A DNA stretch of 64,000 nt, from NCBI GenBank assembly GCA_934699095.1, contig CAKUVI010000001.1, forward strand, positions 248,001-312,000. Reading direction: 5' to 3'. The stretch's first letter is position 1, and each line of letters starts with the position of its first letter. A program made the translations under genes and the position numbers. Below are positions 1 through 7,247 of the stretch, piece after piece. The stretch comes from an uncultured Bacteroidales bacterium. GTDB lineage: Bacteria; Bacteroidota; Bacteroidia; Bacteroidales; WCHB1-69. A model generated the notes under the pieces. That model was not told the DNA's origin. It was given only the letters and a program-made list of their open reading frames with translations, and did no database searches.

Positions 1-102
1 CCCAATGCGACAATAATCCCGATTTCCGCCAAAACAGGCGATGGAGTTGATGTTCTTGTAGAATGGCTTCTCCACAAGGTTTCAAATATTGCTAACTCTT
101 AA
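1..102 (+). CDS. hypB: HypB, nickel-insertion GTPase (3' end only)
   Basis: Only the last 33 codons and the TAA stop lie in the window; the gene starts upstream. The reading frame from base 1 gives a tail containing ISAKTGDGVDVLVEWL. In HypB the SAKT segment is the G5 guanine-binding motif, followed by a Gly-Asp/Glu-Gly turn and a Trp-Leu helix at the C terminus. HypB is the GTPase that, with HypA, delivers nickel to [NiFe]-hydrogenase precursors. The call is supported by a clear hypA gene three genes downstream on the same strand (3400-3759). The next gene starts 13 bases after the stop, so they are probably cotranscribed. The P-loop and metal-binding cysteines lie outside the window and cannot be checked; another SIMIBI GTPase is possible but less likely given the context. 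Confidence 0.82.
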   Translation, partial: PNATIIPISAKTGDGVDVLVEWLLHKVSNIANS

Positions 103-115
103 TTTAGAACTGAAT

Positions 116-2989
116 ATGCCCGAAATGTCCACAAAATTTGTCCCGAAACACAAGGGGGACAAAAACCCGAACCCGAAATTGCTCAAATTCGTCAAAAAGG
201 TCACCGATCGTGTGCCAGGAAAAATCAAGATGACGACTGACGATCCTGAATATTGGGGATTGGCCTGCATCTTTGAAGATGAGATGGATGCCACAACGCG
301 AGAGGCATCCCTTGATCTGCTTCTTGAAATGTTGCCCAAGAGAGGGTTGAAGGTACGAGAGCACCACGATTATCATCAGCTCCACGAATGGAACAGCCGG
401 AACCACTACACTCCTGATGACGAGTCATTTGACGAACTTCTCGACAAGCTTGCCTATTATGGTATGTTGGAGTATGATTATGGCGACAAATACACAGACA
501 ATGGTCCTGTGCCGGGAACCACCTATAATCGTGAGGACCGTATCTATTGGGTGCCTATGTTTGTGCCTGGATCCGCCGAATATACCAACATGAATACCGA
601 CCTTATGGACAGGCATCCGGAGTTGGCGATGTTCTTTGAACGAATGACATTTTTGCCATTGGAGAAGGTTACTCCAATGGTGCCAATGGGCGGCGCGGGT
701 ATAGGAATGCACGTTATACCCGTAGAAAAAGCCATCTCTATGGAGAATCAAAGTGTCGATATAGAGCATATTTCCTATTGGCTAAAACGTTATGAGGGGC
801 ATCTTGGCGTTGGCATCTGCTCGTGCCGTTACGGCCGTAAGAAACTCGATGAAGGTTGCTCAGACGACTATCGGGATTGGTGCATTGGAGTAGGTGACAT
901 GGCTGACTACCTTGCCGAAACAGGGCGTGGACACTATATCACATACGACGAGGCCATGGCCATTCTTAAGAAAGCGGAGGATAATGGCTTTGTGCATCAG
1001 GTTACTAATATTGACGGAGAAGGCAAGATTTTCGCTATTTGCAATTGCAATGTGAAGATCTGTAATGCGTTGCGCACATCACAACTTTTCAACACTCCGA
1101 ACATGTCGCGAAGTGCCTATGTGGCCAAGGTCGATCCTAAGAACTGTGTTGCATGCGGTCGCTGTGTTGAATACTGCCCTGCCGGTGCTGTCAAGTTAGG
1201 ACAAAAACTTTGCACAAAGCACGGTGAGCAAACCTATCCCAAACAGGAACTCCCTGACGCTTCGAAATGGGGGCCACACAAATGGACAGAGGACTATCGT
1301 GACAAGAATCGCGTAAACTGCTACCCGACGGGCACGGCACCTTGCAAGACAGCGTGTCCTGCACATATTGCCGTTCAGGGATACCTCAAGAAAGCTGCCG
1401 AAGGAAAGTACACGGAAGCATTGGAACTCATCAAACGCGAGAACCCGTTCCCTGCTGTATGCGGGCGCGTGTGCAACCGCCGCTGCGAGGACGCCTGCAC
1501 ACGTGGCACCATCGATCAACCTATCGCCATCGACGCAGTCAAGAAGTTCATTGCTGAGCAGGATATCCATGCTGAAACCCGTTTTGTGCCGGAAATAAAC
1601 ATTGCGTCAAGTGTTATTGACCATTGGGATGAGAAAATTGCCGTCATCGGTGGCGGACCTGCAGGCTTGAGCTGTGCATACTTCCTCGCAACAAAAGGAT
1701 ATAAACCTACAGTCTTTGAGAAAAACGAGATTCCCGGTGGTATGTTACAGTATGGTATTCCGTCATACAAGCTTGACAAGGCTGTTGTGAAAGCCGAAAT
1801 TGACATCATGCGCGAAATTGGTGTCGAGATTCGCACCGGTGTGGAAGTAGGAAAAGATATCACAATACAACAACTCAGAGAGCAGGGCTACAGAGGTTTC
1901 TATGTGGCCATAGGATGCCAGGGAGGCAAGTTGCCGGGCATCGATGGTGAGACCTTGCCAGGCACTGTCACTGCAATTGATTTTCTGCATGACGCAAACT
2001 GTGGTAGCCGCTCTGCTGTTGCGGAGTCGCAAAATCCTGCTTCTCAACATCTTGAGGTAGCAGGTCGCAAGGTTGTGGTAGTTGGCGGCGGTAATGTGGC
2101 AATTGACGCGGCACGCGTTGCCAAGCGAATCGGCGCAGAATCCGTTACCATGCTTTCATTGGAAACCGAAGACATCATGCCTGCCTCCAAAGAGGAACGC
2201 AGCGAAGCTCGCGAAGATGGTGTGATTATCAATCCAGGCTGGGGCCCGAAAGAGGTCTTGGGAACAGACAAGGTTACGGGAATTGTTTTCAAGAAATGCA
2301 CGTCTGTGTATGACAAAGACCATCGATTCTCCCCTCAATATGATGAAGATGAGACGATTACGCTGGATGCCGATGTCGTTGTCTTCGCTATCGGACAGAC
2401 TGTCATCCTCAAGGAGTTGCTCAAAGACACTAATGTGAAGTTCGTGCGCGGTGTGTATCCTGTGGCCGACCCGTTGACCTATCAGACTGCCGAAGAAGAT
2501 ATTTTTGTCGGTGGTGACTGTTTCACGGGACCTAAATTTGCAATCGACGCTATCGCTGCCGGTAAAGAGGGAGCTGAGTCGTTGCACCGATTCGTCCAAC
2601 ACGGACACATGACAATTGGACGCGACAGACGCGACTTTGTAGAACTCGATAAAGACGACATTGTGGTCGAAGGGTACGACAATTCTTCACGACAGATAGA
2701 AGGAGTTGTTGAACAAAAAGACAAATTCCGCGAATACACTCTTCCACTTTCAGAGGAGCAGGTGCGTAAGGAGACTGCCCGCTGCCTTAGCTGCGGTGCA
2801 TCGGTGGTTGATGAAAATCGCTGCATAGGCTGCGGTATCTGCACCACCAAGTGCTCCTTCGACGCTATCCACCTCTTCCGTGAACACCCTGAGGCTTCGC
2901 ACATGGTGACATCTGAAGAAAAATTCAGCGAAATACTGCCGTATATGATTAAACGTGCAGCCAAAATCGTCTTTAAGAGTAAGTCTTGA
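116..2989 (+). CDS. Multi-FeS / FAD / NAD(P) oxidoreductase, GltD-like core
   Basis: Predicted cytosolic electron-transfer flavoprotein of about 957 residues. Residues 1-330 form a cysteine-bearing N-terminal region I do not recognise in detail (CSCR, GCSDDYRDWC and ICNCNVKIC patches). A [4Fe-4S] ferredoxin motif CVACGRCVEYC lies near 344. A GltD/DPYD-type N-terminal FeS domain follows (CKTACPAH near 408, VCGRVCNRRCEDAC). Then come an FAD motif GGGPAG near 511, an NAD(P) motif VVGGGNVAIDAA near 654 and a C-terminal ferredoxin motif CIGCGICTTKC near 902. The core resembles GltD and NfnB subunits, which pass electrons between NAD(P)H and partners. The substrate is unknown and no partner subunit is visible. 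The ATG at 116 is chosen over an upstream TTG at 89 that would overlap hypB; the ATG at 125 is also possible. It lies between hypB and hypA, which suggests a role linked to a nickel enzyme. Confidence 0.85.
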   Translation: MPEMSTKFVPKHKGDKNPNPKLLKFVKKVTDRVPGKIKMTTDDPEYWGLACIFEDEMDATTREASLDLLLEMLPKRGLKVREHHDYHQLHEWNSRNHYTPDDESFDELLDKLAYYGMLEYDYGDKYTDNGPVPGTTYNREDRIYWVPMFVPGSAEYTNMNTDLMDRHPELAMFFERMTFLPLEKVTPMVPMGGAGIGMHVIPVEKAISMENQSVDIEHISYWLKRYEGHLGVGICSCRYGRKKLDEGCSDDYRDWCIGVGDMADYLAETGRGHYITYDEAMAILKKAEDNGFVHQVTNIDGEGKIFAICNCNVKICNALRTSQLFNTPNMSRSAYVAKVDPKNCVACGRCVEYCPAGAVKLGQKLCTKHGEQTYPKQELPDASKWGPHKWTEDYRDKNRVNCYPTGTAPCKTACPAHIAVQGYLKKAAEGKYTEALELIKRENPFPAVCGRVCNRRCEDACTRGTIDQPIAIDAVKKFIAEQDIHAETRFVPEINIASSVIDHWDEKIAVIGGGPAGLSCAYFLATKGYKPTVFEKNEIPGGMLQYGIPSYKLDKAVVKAEIDIMREIGVEIRTGVEVGKDITIQQLREQGYRGFYVAIGCQGGKLPGIDGETLPGTVTAIDFLHDANCGSRSAVAESQNPASQHLEVAGRKVVVVGGGNVAIDAARVAKRIGAESVTMLSLETEDIMPASKEERSEAREDGVIINPGWGPKEVLGTDKVTGIVFKKCTSVYDKDHRFSPQYDEDETITLDADVVVFAIGQTVILKELLKDTNVKFVRGVYPVADPLTYQTAEEDIFVGGDCFTGPKFAIDAIAAGKEGAESLHRFVQHGHMTIGRDRRDFVELDKDDIVVEGYDNSSRQIEGVVEQKDKFREYTLPLSEEQVRKETARCLSCGASVVDENRCIGCGICTTKCSFDAIHLFREHPEASHMVTSEEKFSEILPYMIKRAAKIVFKSKS

Positions 2990-3027
2990 TATTCAACAAA
3001 AATTATTAATCAAAAATATATACTAAA

Positions 3028-3372
3028 ATGTCTTGTTTTATTATTCCTATGGCGCAGGCTATCGTGACCAGTGCATATAGAAAAGCAAACCAAAAGAGTA
3101 TTGAAGCCAGCGATGCTGCACCATTGAAACGAAACATCCCTGCATTGGAGAAAATGCTCTGGGGCGGCACCTTGATGCTTATTGTTGATCACGTTGTCAA
3201 TGGTGAACTGACGTGGCGTTACCCGTTTTTCACTGCTTTGGAGACAGGCGGATTCCCAGTCATGCTTCGAGAGTTGCTTACGGTGGGTGTGCCTATGTCG
3301 TTAGTGCTTACAATCGTATGGGCTGTCTGGTCTGTTGTAAAATCGCACAGGAGAGTTGCTGTTTCCGAGTGA
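3028..3372 (+). CDS. Small membrane protein in hyp locus, unknown function
   Basis: A 114-residue protein that I do not recognise. It has a polar N-terminal third and then two likely membrane segments, roughly residues 44-58 (WGGTLMLIVDHVV) and 79-102 (rich in Leu, Val and Trp), and a short basic tail KSHRR. It starts 38 bases after the stop of the large oxidoreductase and ends 27 bases before hypA, so it belongs to the same likely transcription unit. The position suggests it anchors or assists the flavoprotein or a nickel enzyme, but that is inference from context alone. No signal peptide cleavage site or cofactor motif is visible. Confidence 0.7.
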   Translation: MSCFIIPMAQAIVTSAYRKANQKSIEASDAAPLKRNIPALEKMLWGGTLMLIVDHVVNGELTWRYPFFTALETGGFPVMLRELLTVGVPMSLVLTIVWAVWSVVKSHRRVAVSE

Positions 3373-3399
3373 GTGTAGCTCAAAAACCGCGAGGTGAAT

Positions 3400-3759
3400 A
3401 TGCATGAGTTAGGAATTGTGTTCTATATCATACGGGATGTGAAGAAAGTGGCGGAGGAGAACCATGTGAACAAGGTTTCTTCTGTTGTCATGGACATTGG
3501 CGAGGTTTCCACGGTTGTGCCGCACCTGCTCACAGACTGTTGGCGCTGGGCCGCCGACAAAGAAGATTTGCTGCGTGGCTGTAAACTGGAAATCAATCCG
3601 ATATCGGCTGTGACATGGTGTGATGAGTGTCATCGCGAGTATGAGACTGTGAAATATGGAAAGAGATGCCCATATTGTAATGGGGAAAATACGTGGCTTC
3701 TGCGTGGCAACGAAGTGGAAATTAGGGAAATACAGGTCAATTCATATTCTGACAATTAA
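3400..3759 (+). CDS. hypA: HypA, nickel metallochaperone
   Basis: HypA binds nickel through its N-terminal Met-His and passes it, with HypB, to [NiFe]-hydrogenase or in some bacteria to urease. The start is set at the ATG at 3400 because it gives MHELGI with His at position 2, the family nickel ligand; a GTG at 3394 would bury it. GAGG at 3391-3394 is suitably spaced upstream. The structural zinc site is present as two pairs, CDEC and CPYC, in the C-terminal half. The length of about 119 residues is normal for the family. It closes the hypB-oxidoreductase-membrane protein-hypA cluster. No hydrogenase or urease structural gene lies in the window, so the target is unknown. Confidence 0.93.
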   Translation: MHELGIVFYIIRDVKKVAEENHVNKVSSVVMDIGEVSTVVPHLLTDCWRWAADKEDLLRGCKLEINPISAVTWCDECHREYETVKYGKRCPYCNGENTWLLRGNEVEIREIQVNSYSDN

Positions 3760-3798
3760 AAAATCTCATCTTTTAGGATCATTGATATTTAAAAATTG

Positions 3799-3806
3799 TA
3801 ATTTTG
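3799..3806 (+). promoter_or_regulatory. Bacteroidetes -7 box (TAATTTTG)
   Basis: TAATTTTG matches the Bacteroidetes consensus TAnnTTTG and lies 68 bases before the ATG at 3874. A -33 TTG at ideal spacing is not evident (TTG at 3782 is close). It would separate transcription of the secreted-protein gene from the hyp cluster. Confidence 0.45.
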
Positions 3807-3873
3807 CAACCTGTATAGAACTTCGTGATAAATGTACGACATATATAAGTGTAATTTTATTGTTTTTTGAGAT

Positions 3874-4278
3874 ATGTTAAAAAAGATATACTTAGCAGTT
3901 GCCTTTTTCTGGTGTATTTGCATAACGGCGTCAGCTCAAATGACGTTCACTGTTGGTGGTTCTGAAAAGGCTTATAATCAAATACGTGTTGTGAACGAGA
4001 CATCTCAAACCAATTTTAAGTGCCGAATCCTTATTTTGAATGAAGATGGCACCCCTTCGAATGAGGTTTACGGTGTTTATGATTTGCATGAGAAAGGTGA
4101 TTCAGACTCTAATACGAATAAGATTCTTTACGGGACAAAATTACAGATTCAAAAACCTAAGAACTTTCCTGTAGAGCTTGATTTTCAAGTTGAATATAGA
4201 AATTATCCTCTATTCGATGTTATCATTATTCATCTGTTTGACAAGGGAACTACTGTCGAAGAGGATGAATTTGAATAA
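3874..4278 (+). CDS. Small secreted protein, unknown function
   Basis: A 134-residue protein with a clear signal peptide: MLKK, a hydrophobic core to about residue 18, then ASAQ typical of signal peptidase I cleavage near residue 21. The mature part is about 110 residues, alternates polar and hydrophobic residues as in a beta-sandwich, and ends in an acidic tail EEDEFE. I recognise no family. It has a probable promoter of its own and is followed 40 bases later by the multi-pass membrane protein gene, with which it may be cotranscribed. Export to the periplasm or surface is likely; nothing more can be supported. Confidence 0.68.
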   Translation: MLKKIYLAVAFFWCICITASAQMTFTVGGSEKAYNQIRVVNETSQTNFKCRILILNEDGTPSNEVYGVYDLHEKGDSDSNTNKILYGTKLQIQKPKNFPVELDFQVEYRNYPLFDVIIIHLFDKGTTVEEDEFE

Positions 4279-4318
4279 GAAAATTTAATAAATTCTATTA
4301 ATAAATTTTTTAAGAGTT

Positions 4319-5410
4319 ATGTTATTCCAAGTTTATGGGGCTGGAGCCCTGGCTCAATGGGGAATGTTGCTCGTCGTTCTCGTGGGTCTAATTCTGTTCA
4401 ACGAGTTTGCACGCCGCACAAAGCTCGGCGGTATTATCACTTTCTTTGTGATCCCAGTCATTTTGACTGTTTATTTTATAGCTATTGCAGTTGGTGCGCG
4501 TTCTGGCGCAGAGTGGGCTGTTAACAACCAGACGCACATGTACATGAACGGCTGGTTCCACTATGCGAAGCTCTATGCTGCCCTTACTGGCTGTATCGGT
4601 TTCATGATGATCAAATACAAATGGGGCATTGGTGCCAAACACTGGTTCAAACCATTCCCATTCATCATCGTTGCCATCAATATTCTCATCGCTGTTGTTT
4701 CAGATTTTGAAAGCGCGGTGATGGGTTGGAACAAGTGGTGGCTTTCATCCGAAGGCGTATGGCTTTATGGCGGCTGGCACAATGTGATGAACGGTATTGC
4801 AGGTCTGCTCAATATCCTCTGTATGACCGCCTGGTGGAATGTATATCCTTCAAAAGACAAAAAGGATATGATCTGGGCTGATATGACCTGGGTTTTCATC
4901 GTGGTTTATGATATTTGGAACTTCGCTTACACTTACAACTGTCTGCCAACACACAGCTGGTATTGTGGTATCGCTTTGTTGCTCGCTCCAACAATCGCTG
5001 CATTGCTCTGGAACCGTGGCGGCTGGATTATGAATCGTGCCAACACATTGGCTATCTGGTGTATGTTTGCACAGGTGTTCCCGCTCTTCCAAGAGACTTT
5101 CAAAGACGGTTTCCAAGCTTTCAAATGGGCTGTGTTGCCTGTTCAATATCCGAACGGCATCGATACCATTACGGAAATCTATGCTGCAGCCGGTGGTGAT
5201 GCCGCAGCTGTAGGCACAACCGTTGAGACTGTTGCCGCCAACCCGACAGCAATGACAGTGATCAGTGCTTTGGCGCTTATCACCAACGCTGTTGCCCTTT
5301 GTTATATCATAGCACAATCCAAAAAACGTCACATCAACCCTTATAAGGAGGATGTCTTCGTTAACCAGAAATACTACAAGGATGCTATGGATCGTGCCGA
5401 TTTGTCATAA
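4319..5410 (+). CDS. Multi-pass membrane protein, unknown function
   Basis: A 363-residue, very hydrophobic and tryptophan-rich protein with about eight to nine predicted membrane segments (near residues 12-30, 38-58, 85-97, 112-130, 150-172, 188-206, 216-231, 240-258 and 310-333) and a soluble, charged C-terminal tail of about 30 residues. Polar or charged residues sit inside segments (WFHYAKLYAAL, GGWHNVMNG, YDIWNFAYTY), as in transporters or channels. I recall a family of this kind annotated as DUF5692 but cannot confirm it. It begins with MLFQVYG, 40 bases after the upstream gene, and is followed at once by a strong terminator. No functional assignment is offered. Confidence 0.78.
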   Translation: MLFQVYGAGALAQWGMLLVVLVGLILFNEFARRTKLGGIITFFVIPVILTVYFIAIAVGARSGAEWAVNNQTHMYMNGWFHYAKLYAALTGCIGFMMIKYKWGIGAKHWFKPFPFIIVAINILIAVVSDFESAVMGWNKWWLSSEGVWLYGGWHNVMNGIAGLLNILCMTAWWNVYPSKDKKDMIWADMTWVFIVVYDIWNFAYTYNCLPTHSWYCGIALLLAPTIAALLWNRGGWIMNRANTLAIWCMFAQVFPLFQETFKDGFQAFKWAVLPVQYPNGIDTITEIYAAAGGDAAAVGTTVETVAANPTAMTVISALALITNAVALCYIIAQSKKRHINPYKEDVFVNQKYYKDAMDRADLS

Positions 5411-5434
5411 TCCATATCATTTCGTATAACTCTC

Positions 5435-5470
5435 AAGGGCCGTGGTAAACCTCGGCCCTTTGTTTTTTTT
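5435..5470 (+). terminator. Rho-independent terminator
   Basis: A perfect 8-bp stem AAGGGCCG/CGGCCCTT (5435-5442 and 5453-5460) with a 10-base loop, followed by a T-rich run to about 5470. It lies 24 bases after the stop of the membrane-protein gene. Confidence 0.9.
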
Positions 5471-5902
5471 GCTGTCCGTACGACAACAATCTGTTTACAG
5501 GATTTTTAAGCGGTAACACTTATTATTCTCTCTTTTTTTGCCATAAGCAGAAATCATATTGTATCGAAGTCTCTCTGTTTTTACGATGTGGTCCACAAAA
5601 CAGCAAATGCTGCAGCCATTAACATGCATGTCAAGCATTCACATCTTGGTTCATTTTCCGAATCATTTCAACGATTAAACGGCTGAAAGCGGTGGAAGTT
5701 CCTATATTTGTTCCAACTCTGTATGTTTTACAGAATGTTTTTTATCTGTGTTAGGCATAATTATTTTCTTGCAGGCAAATCATCGAGAATTATTGCAAAT
5801 CAGAATGCGAGATTTCTTAACTGAATCACAGGATTGGAATGTGGAAGTAGGTTTTTTATCAGACATCGATAAATGTTTTTAGATTTTCAAAAATAGATTT
5901 AG
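5471..5902. other. Intergenic, no gene seen
   Basis: AT-rich stretch between the terminator and the promoter of the di-iron protein gene. No open frame with coding character, no RNA gene and no obvious repeat was seen on either strand. Its length leaves room for upstream regulatory sites of the di-iron/LuxR pair, but no clear operator could be picked out. Confidence 0.5.
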
Positions 5903-5910
5903 TATCTTTG
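5903..5910 (+). promoter_or_regulatory. -7 box (TATCTTTG) for the di-iron/LuxR pair
   Basis: TATCTTTG matches TAnnTTTG exactly and lies 16 bases before the ATG at 5927, predicting a very short leader. The -33 region holds only a T-run (GTTTTT near 5875) instead of a clear TTTG, so the promoter may need an activator. Confidence 0.65.
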
Positions 5911-5926
5911 CGCAAAATTTTTAGAA

Positions 5927-6631
5927 ATGAAAAGCAACGACAATACCATTCCGAGATTCACACATAAAGTGAAGATGGCGGATGCCATAGCACGTCACAA
6001 CAGTCTTCTGAAGATTCTGCCTCGTCTCGGTCTTCCTCTTGGATTTGGCGAAAAAAGCATTGAACAGCTCTGTAACGAGAATAACGTGTCGCTGACCCTC
6101 TTCATGATGATTGGCAAAGTGTACGTTCAAAGCGACTATTACCCTGATTCAGATGAACTTGCCAAGTGCGGCATGGATGATATACTGCAATATCTTCAAA
6201 ATTCTCATAAAGATTACATTGAGAATATCTTCCCCCATATAGAACATCATCTTATGATTTTAGTTGACAATATCCAGGATAAATATGGTCAACTTATTGC
6301 CAATTTCTACTCTGAATTCAAGAAAGAGGTGGCGACACATTTCAGGTATGAAGAAGAAATTGTGTTCCCTTATATAAGAAATATCGCAAACAACAAGAAG
6401 ACAAAAACCGGATATGGCGAAAAGACCTTCGGGAAACAGCATGACGATATTGAAGACACATTAAGTGATCTTACCAATCTGCTGCTAAAATACATCCCTT
6501 CCGAGATACTTCCCATGGAACGTATCGACATGCTCCTGGATATGTATTCGCTTGCCTCTGACATACGTAAACATGCTATGATGGAGGACAAAATACTAAT
6601 CCCGTATATACAAATGTTAGAATCAAAGTAA
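5927..6631 (+). CDS. Hemerythrin-type di-iron protein, RIC/YtfE-like
   Basis: A 234-residue cytosolic protein. Residues 90-230 have the hemerythrin/RIC ligand set: His94, His138 with Glu142 (HxxxE), His172, and His216 with Glu220 (HxxxE). Spacing is close to that of E. coli YtfE (84, 129/133, 160, 204/208). This predicts a di-iron site able to react with O2 or NO. Residues about 25-65 resemble the ScdA_N domain of RIC proteins (LGLPLGFGEKSIEQLC), but the family Cys-Cys pair is replaced by Gly-Phe. The next gene, a LuxR-type regulator, starts 2 bases after the stop, implying translational coupling. A sensory role, with the di-iron protein signalling to the regulator, is inferred from this pairing; repair of FeS clusters, the usual RIC role, is the alternative. 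Confidence 0.85.
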   Translation: MKSNDNTIPRFTHKVKMADAIARHNSLLKILPRLGLPLGFGEKSIEQLCNENNVSLTLFMMIGKVYVQSDYYPDSDELAKCGMDDILQYLQNSHKDYIENIFPHIEHHLMILVDNIQDKYGQLIANFYSEFKKEVATHFRYEEEIVFPYIRNIANNKKTKTGYGEKTFGKQHDDIEDTLSDLTNLLLKYIPSEILPMERIDMLLDMYSLASDIRKHAMMEDKILIPYIQMLESK

Positions 6632-6633
6632 AA

Positions 6634-7224
6634 ATGACAAAAATTGCAATAGCAGAACCCTCCACAATGTTGCGGATAGGCCTCGGCGAGATGATCAAGT
6701 CGTTGCCTGACGTTGATGTTGTGCTCTCAACCGACAGCATCAATACACTTTTGTCGAGAGTCCCTGCCCTGAAACCCCAAATCATCATAATAAATCCGCA
6801 ACTTTTCGACTACCATAAAAGGTCGGTCGTGAACACTGTGCACGATGAATTCCAAAACACCCATTTGATTGCTCTTGTGACCTCCCTCATCGACTCACAA
6901 CAACTCAGGCAATTCTCTGGCATCATTGAAATTAATGATGACAAACAACGTGTTAAATCTACTATTAATCAGGTTATTACCGAAATTAAATCAGACAACG
7001 ACGACTCTGACGCAGCACCATTGTCAGAGAGAGAAAAGGAGGTGCTGATATGCCTGTCTAAGGGACAAAGGAACAACGAGATTGCCGAAGCTCTCAACAT
7101 CTCCGTACACACCGTGATCACACACAGGAAAAACATAGTGCGCAAAACTGGCATAAAATCGGTGGCCGCACTCACCGTATATGCGATTTTGAACAATCTC
7201 ATCGACCAAAAGGACATCATATAA
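6634..7224 (+). CDS. LuxR-family regulator with degenerate receiver
   Basis: A 196-residue NarL/FixJ-like DNA-binding protein. Residues 1-120 have the receiver fold, but the acidic pair at the end of strand 1 is Ala7-Glu8, the phospho-acceptor Asp position is Asn54 (IIIINPQ), and the conserved Lys of strand 5 is missing (GIIEIND). Residues 130-190 are a standard LuxR helix-turn-helix (LSEREKEVL, NNEIAEALNISVHTVITHR). Phosphorylation by a histidine kinase is therefore unlikely. The gene follows the di-iron protein gene by 2 bases with no kinase nearby, so control by that protein is a reasonable guess. Targets are unknown; the downstream DUF3857 genes start 24 bases later and could be cotranscribed. 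Confidence 0.87.
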   Translation: MTKIAIAEPSTMLRIGLGEMIKSLPDVDVVLSTDSINTLLSRVPALKPQIIIINPQLFDYHKRSVVNTVHDEFQNTHLIALVTSLIDSQQLRQFSGIIEINDDKQRVKSTINQVITEIKSDNDDSDAAPLSEREKEVLICLSKGQRNNEIAEALNISVHTVITHRKNIVRKTGIKSVAALTVYAILNNLIDQKDII

Positions 7225-7247
7225 ATTCCATAGAGAAACTGAAAATT

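Noticed and set aside
5471..5902. Small RNA or riboswitch in the long gap before the di-iron gene
   Set aside because: No conserved aptamer pattern or terminator-bounded unit could be made out, and the promoter for the next gene sits at the far end.
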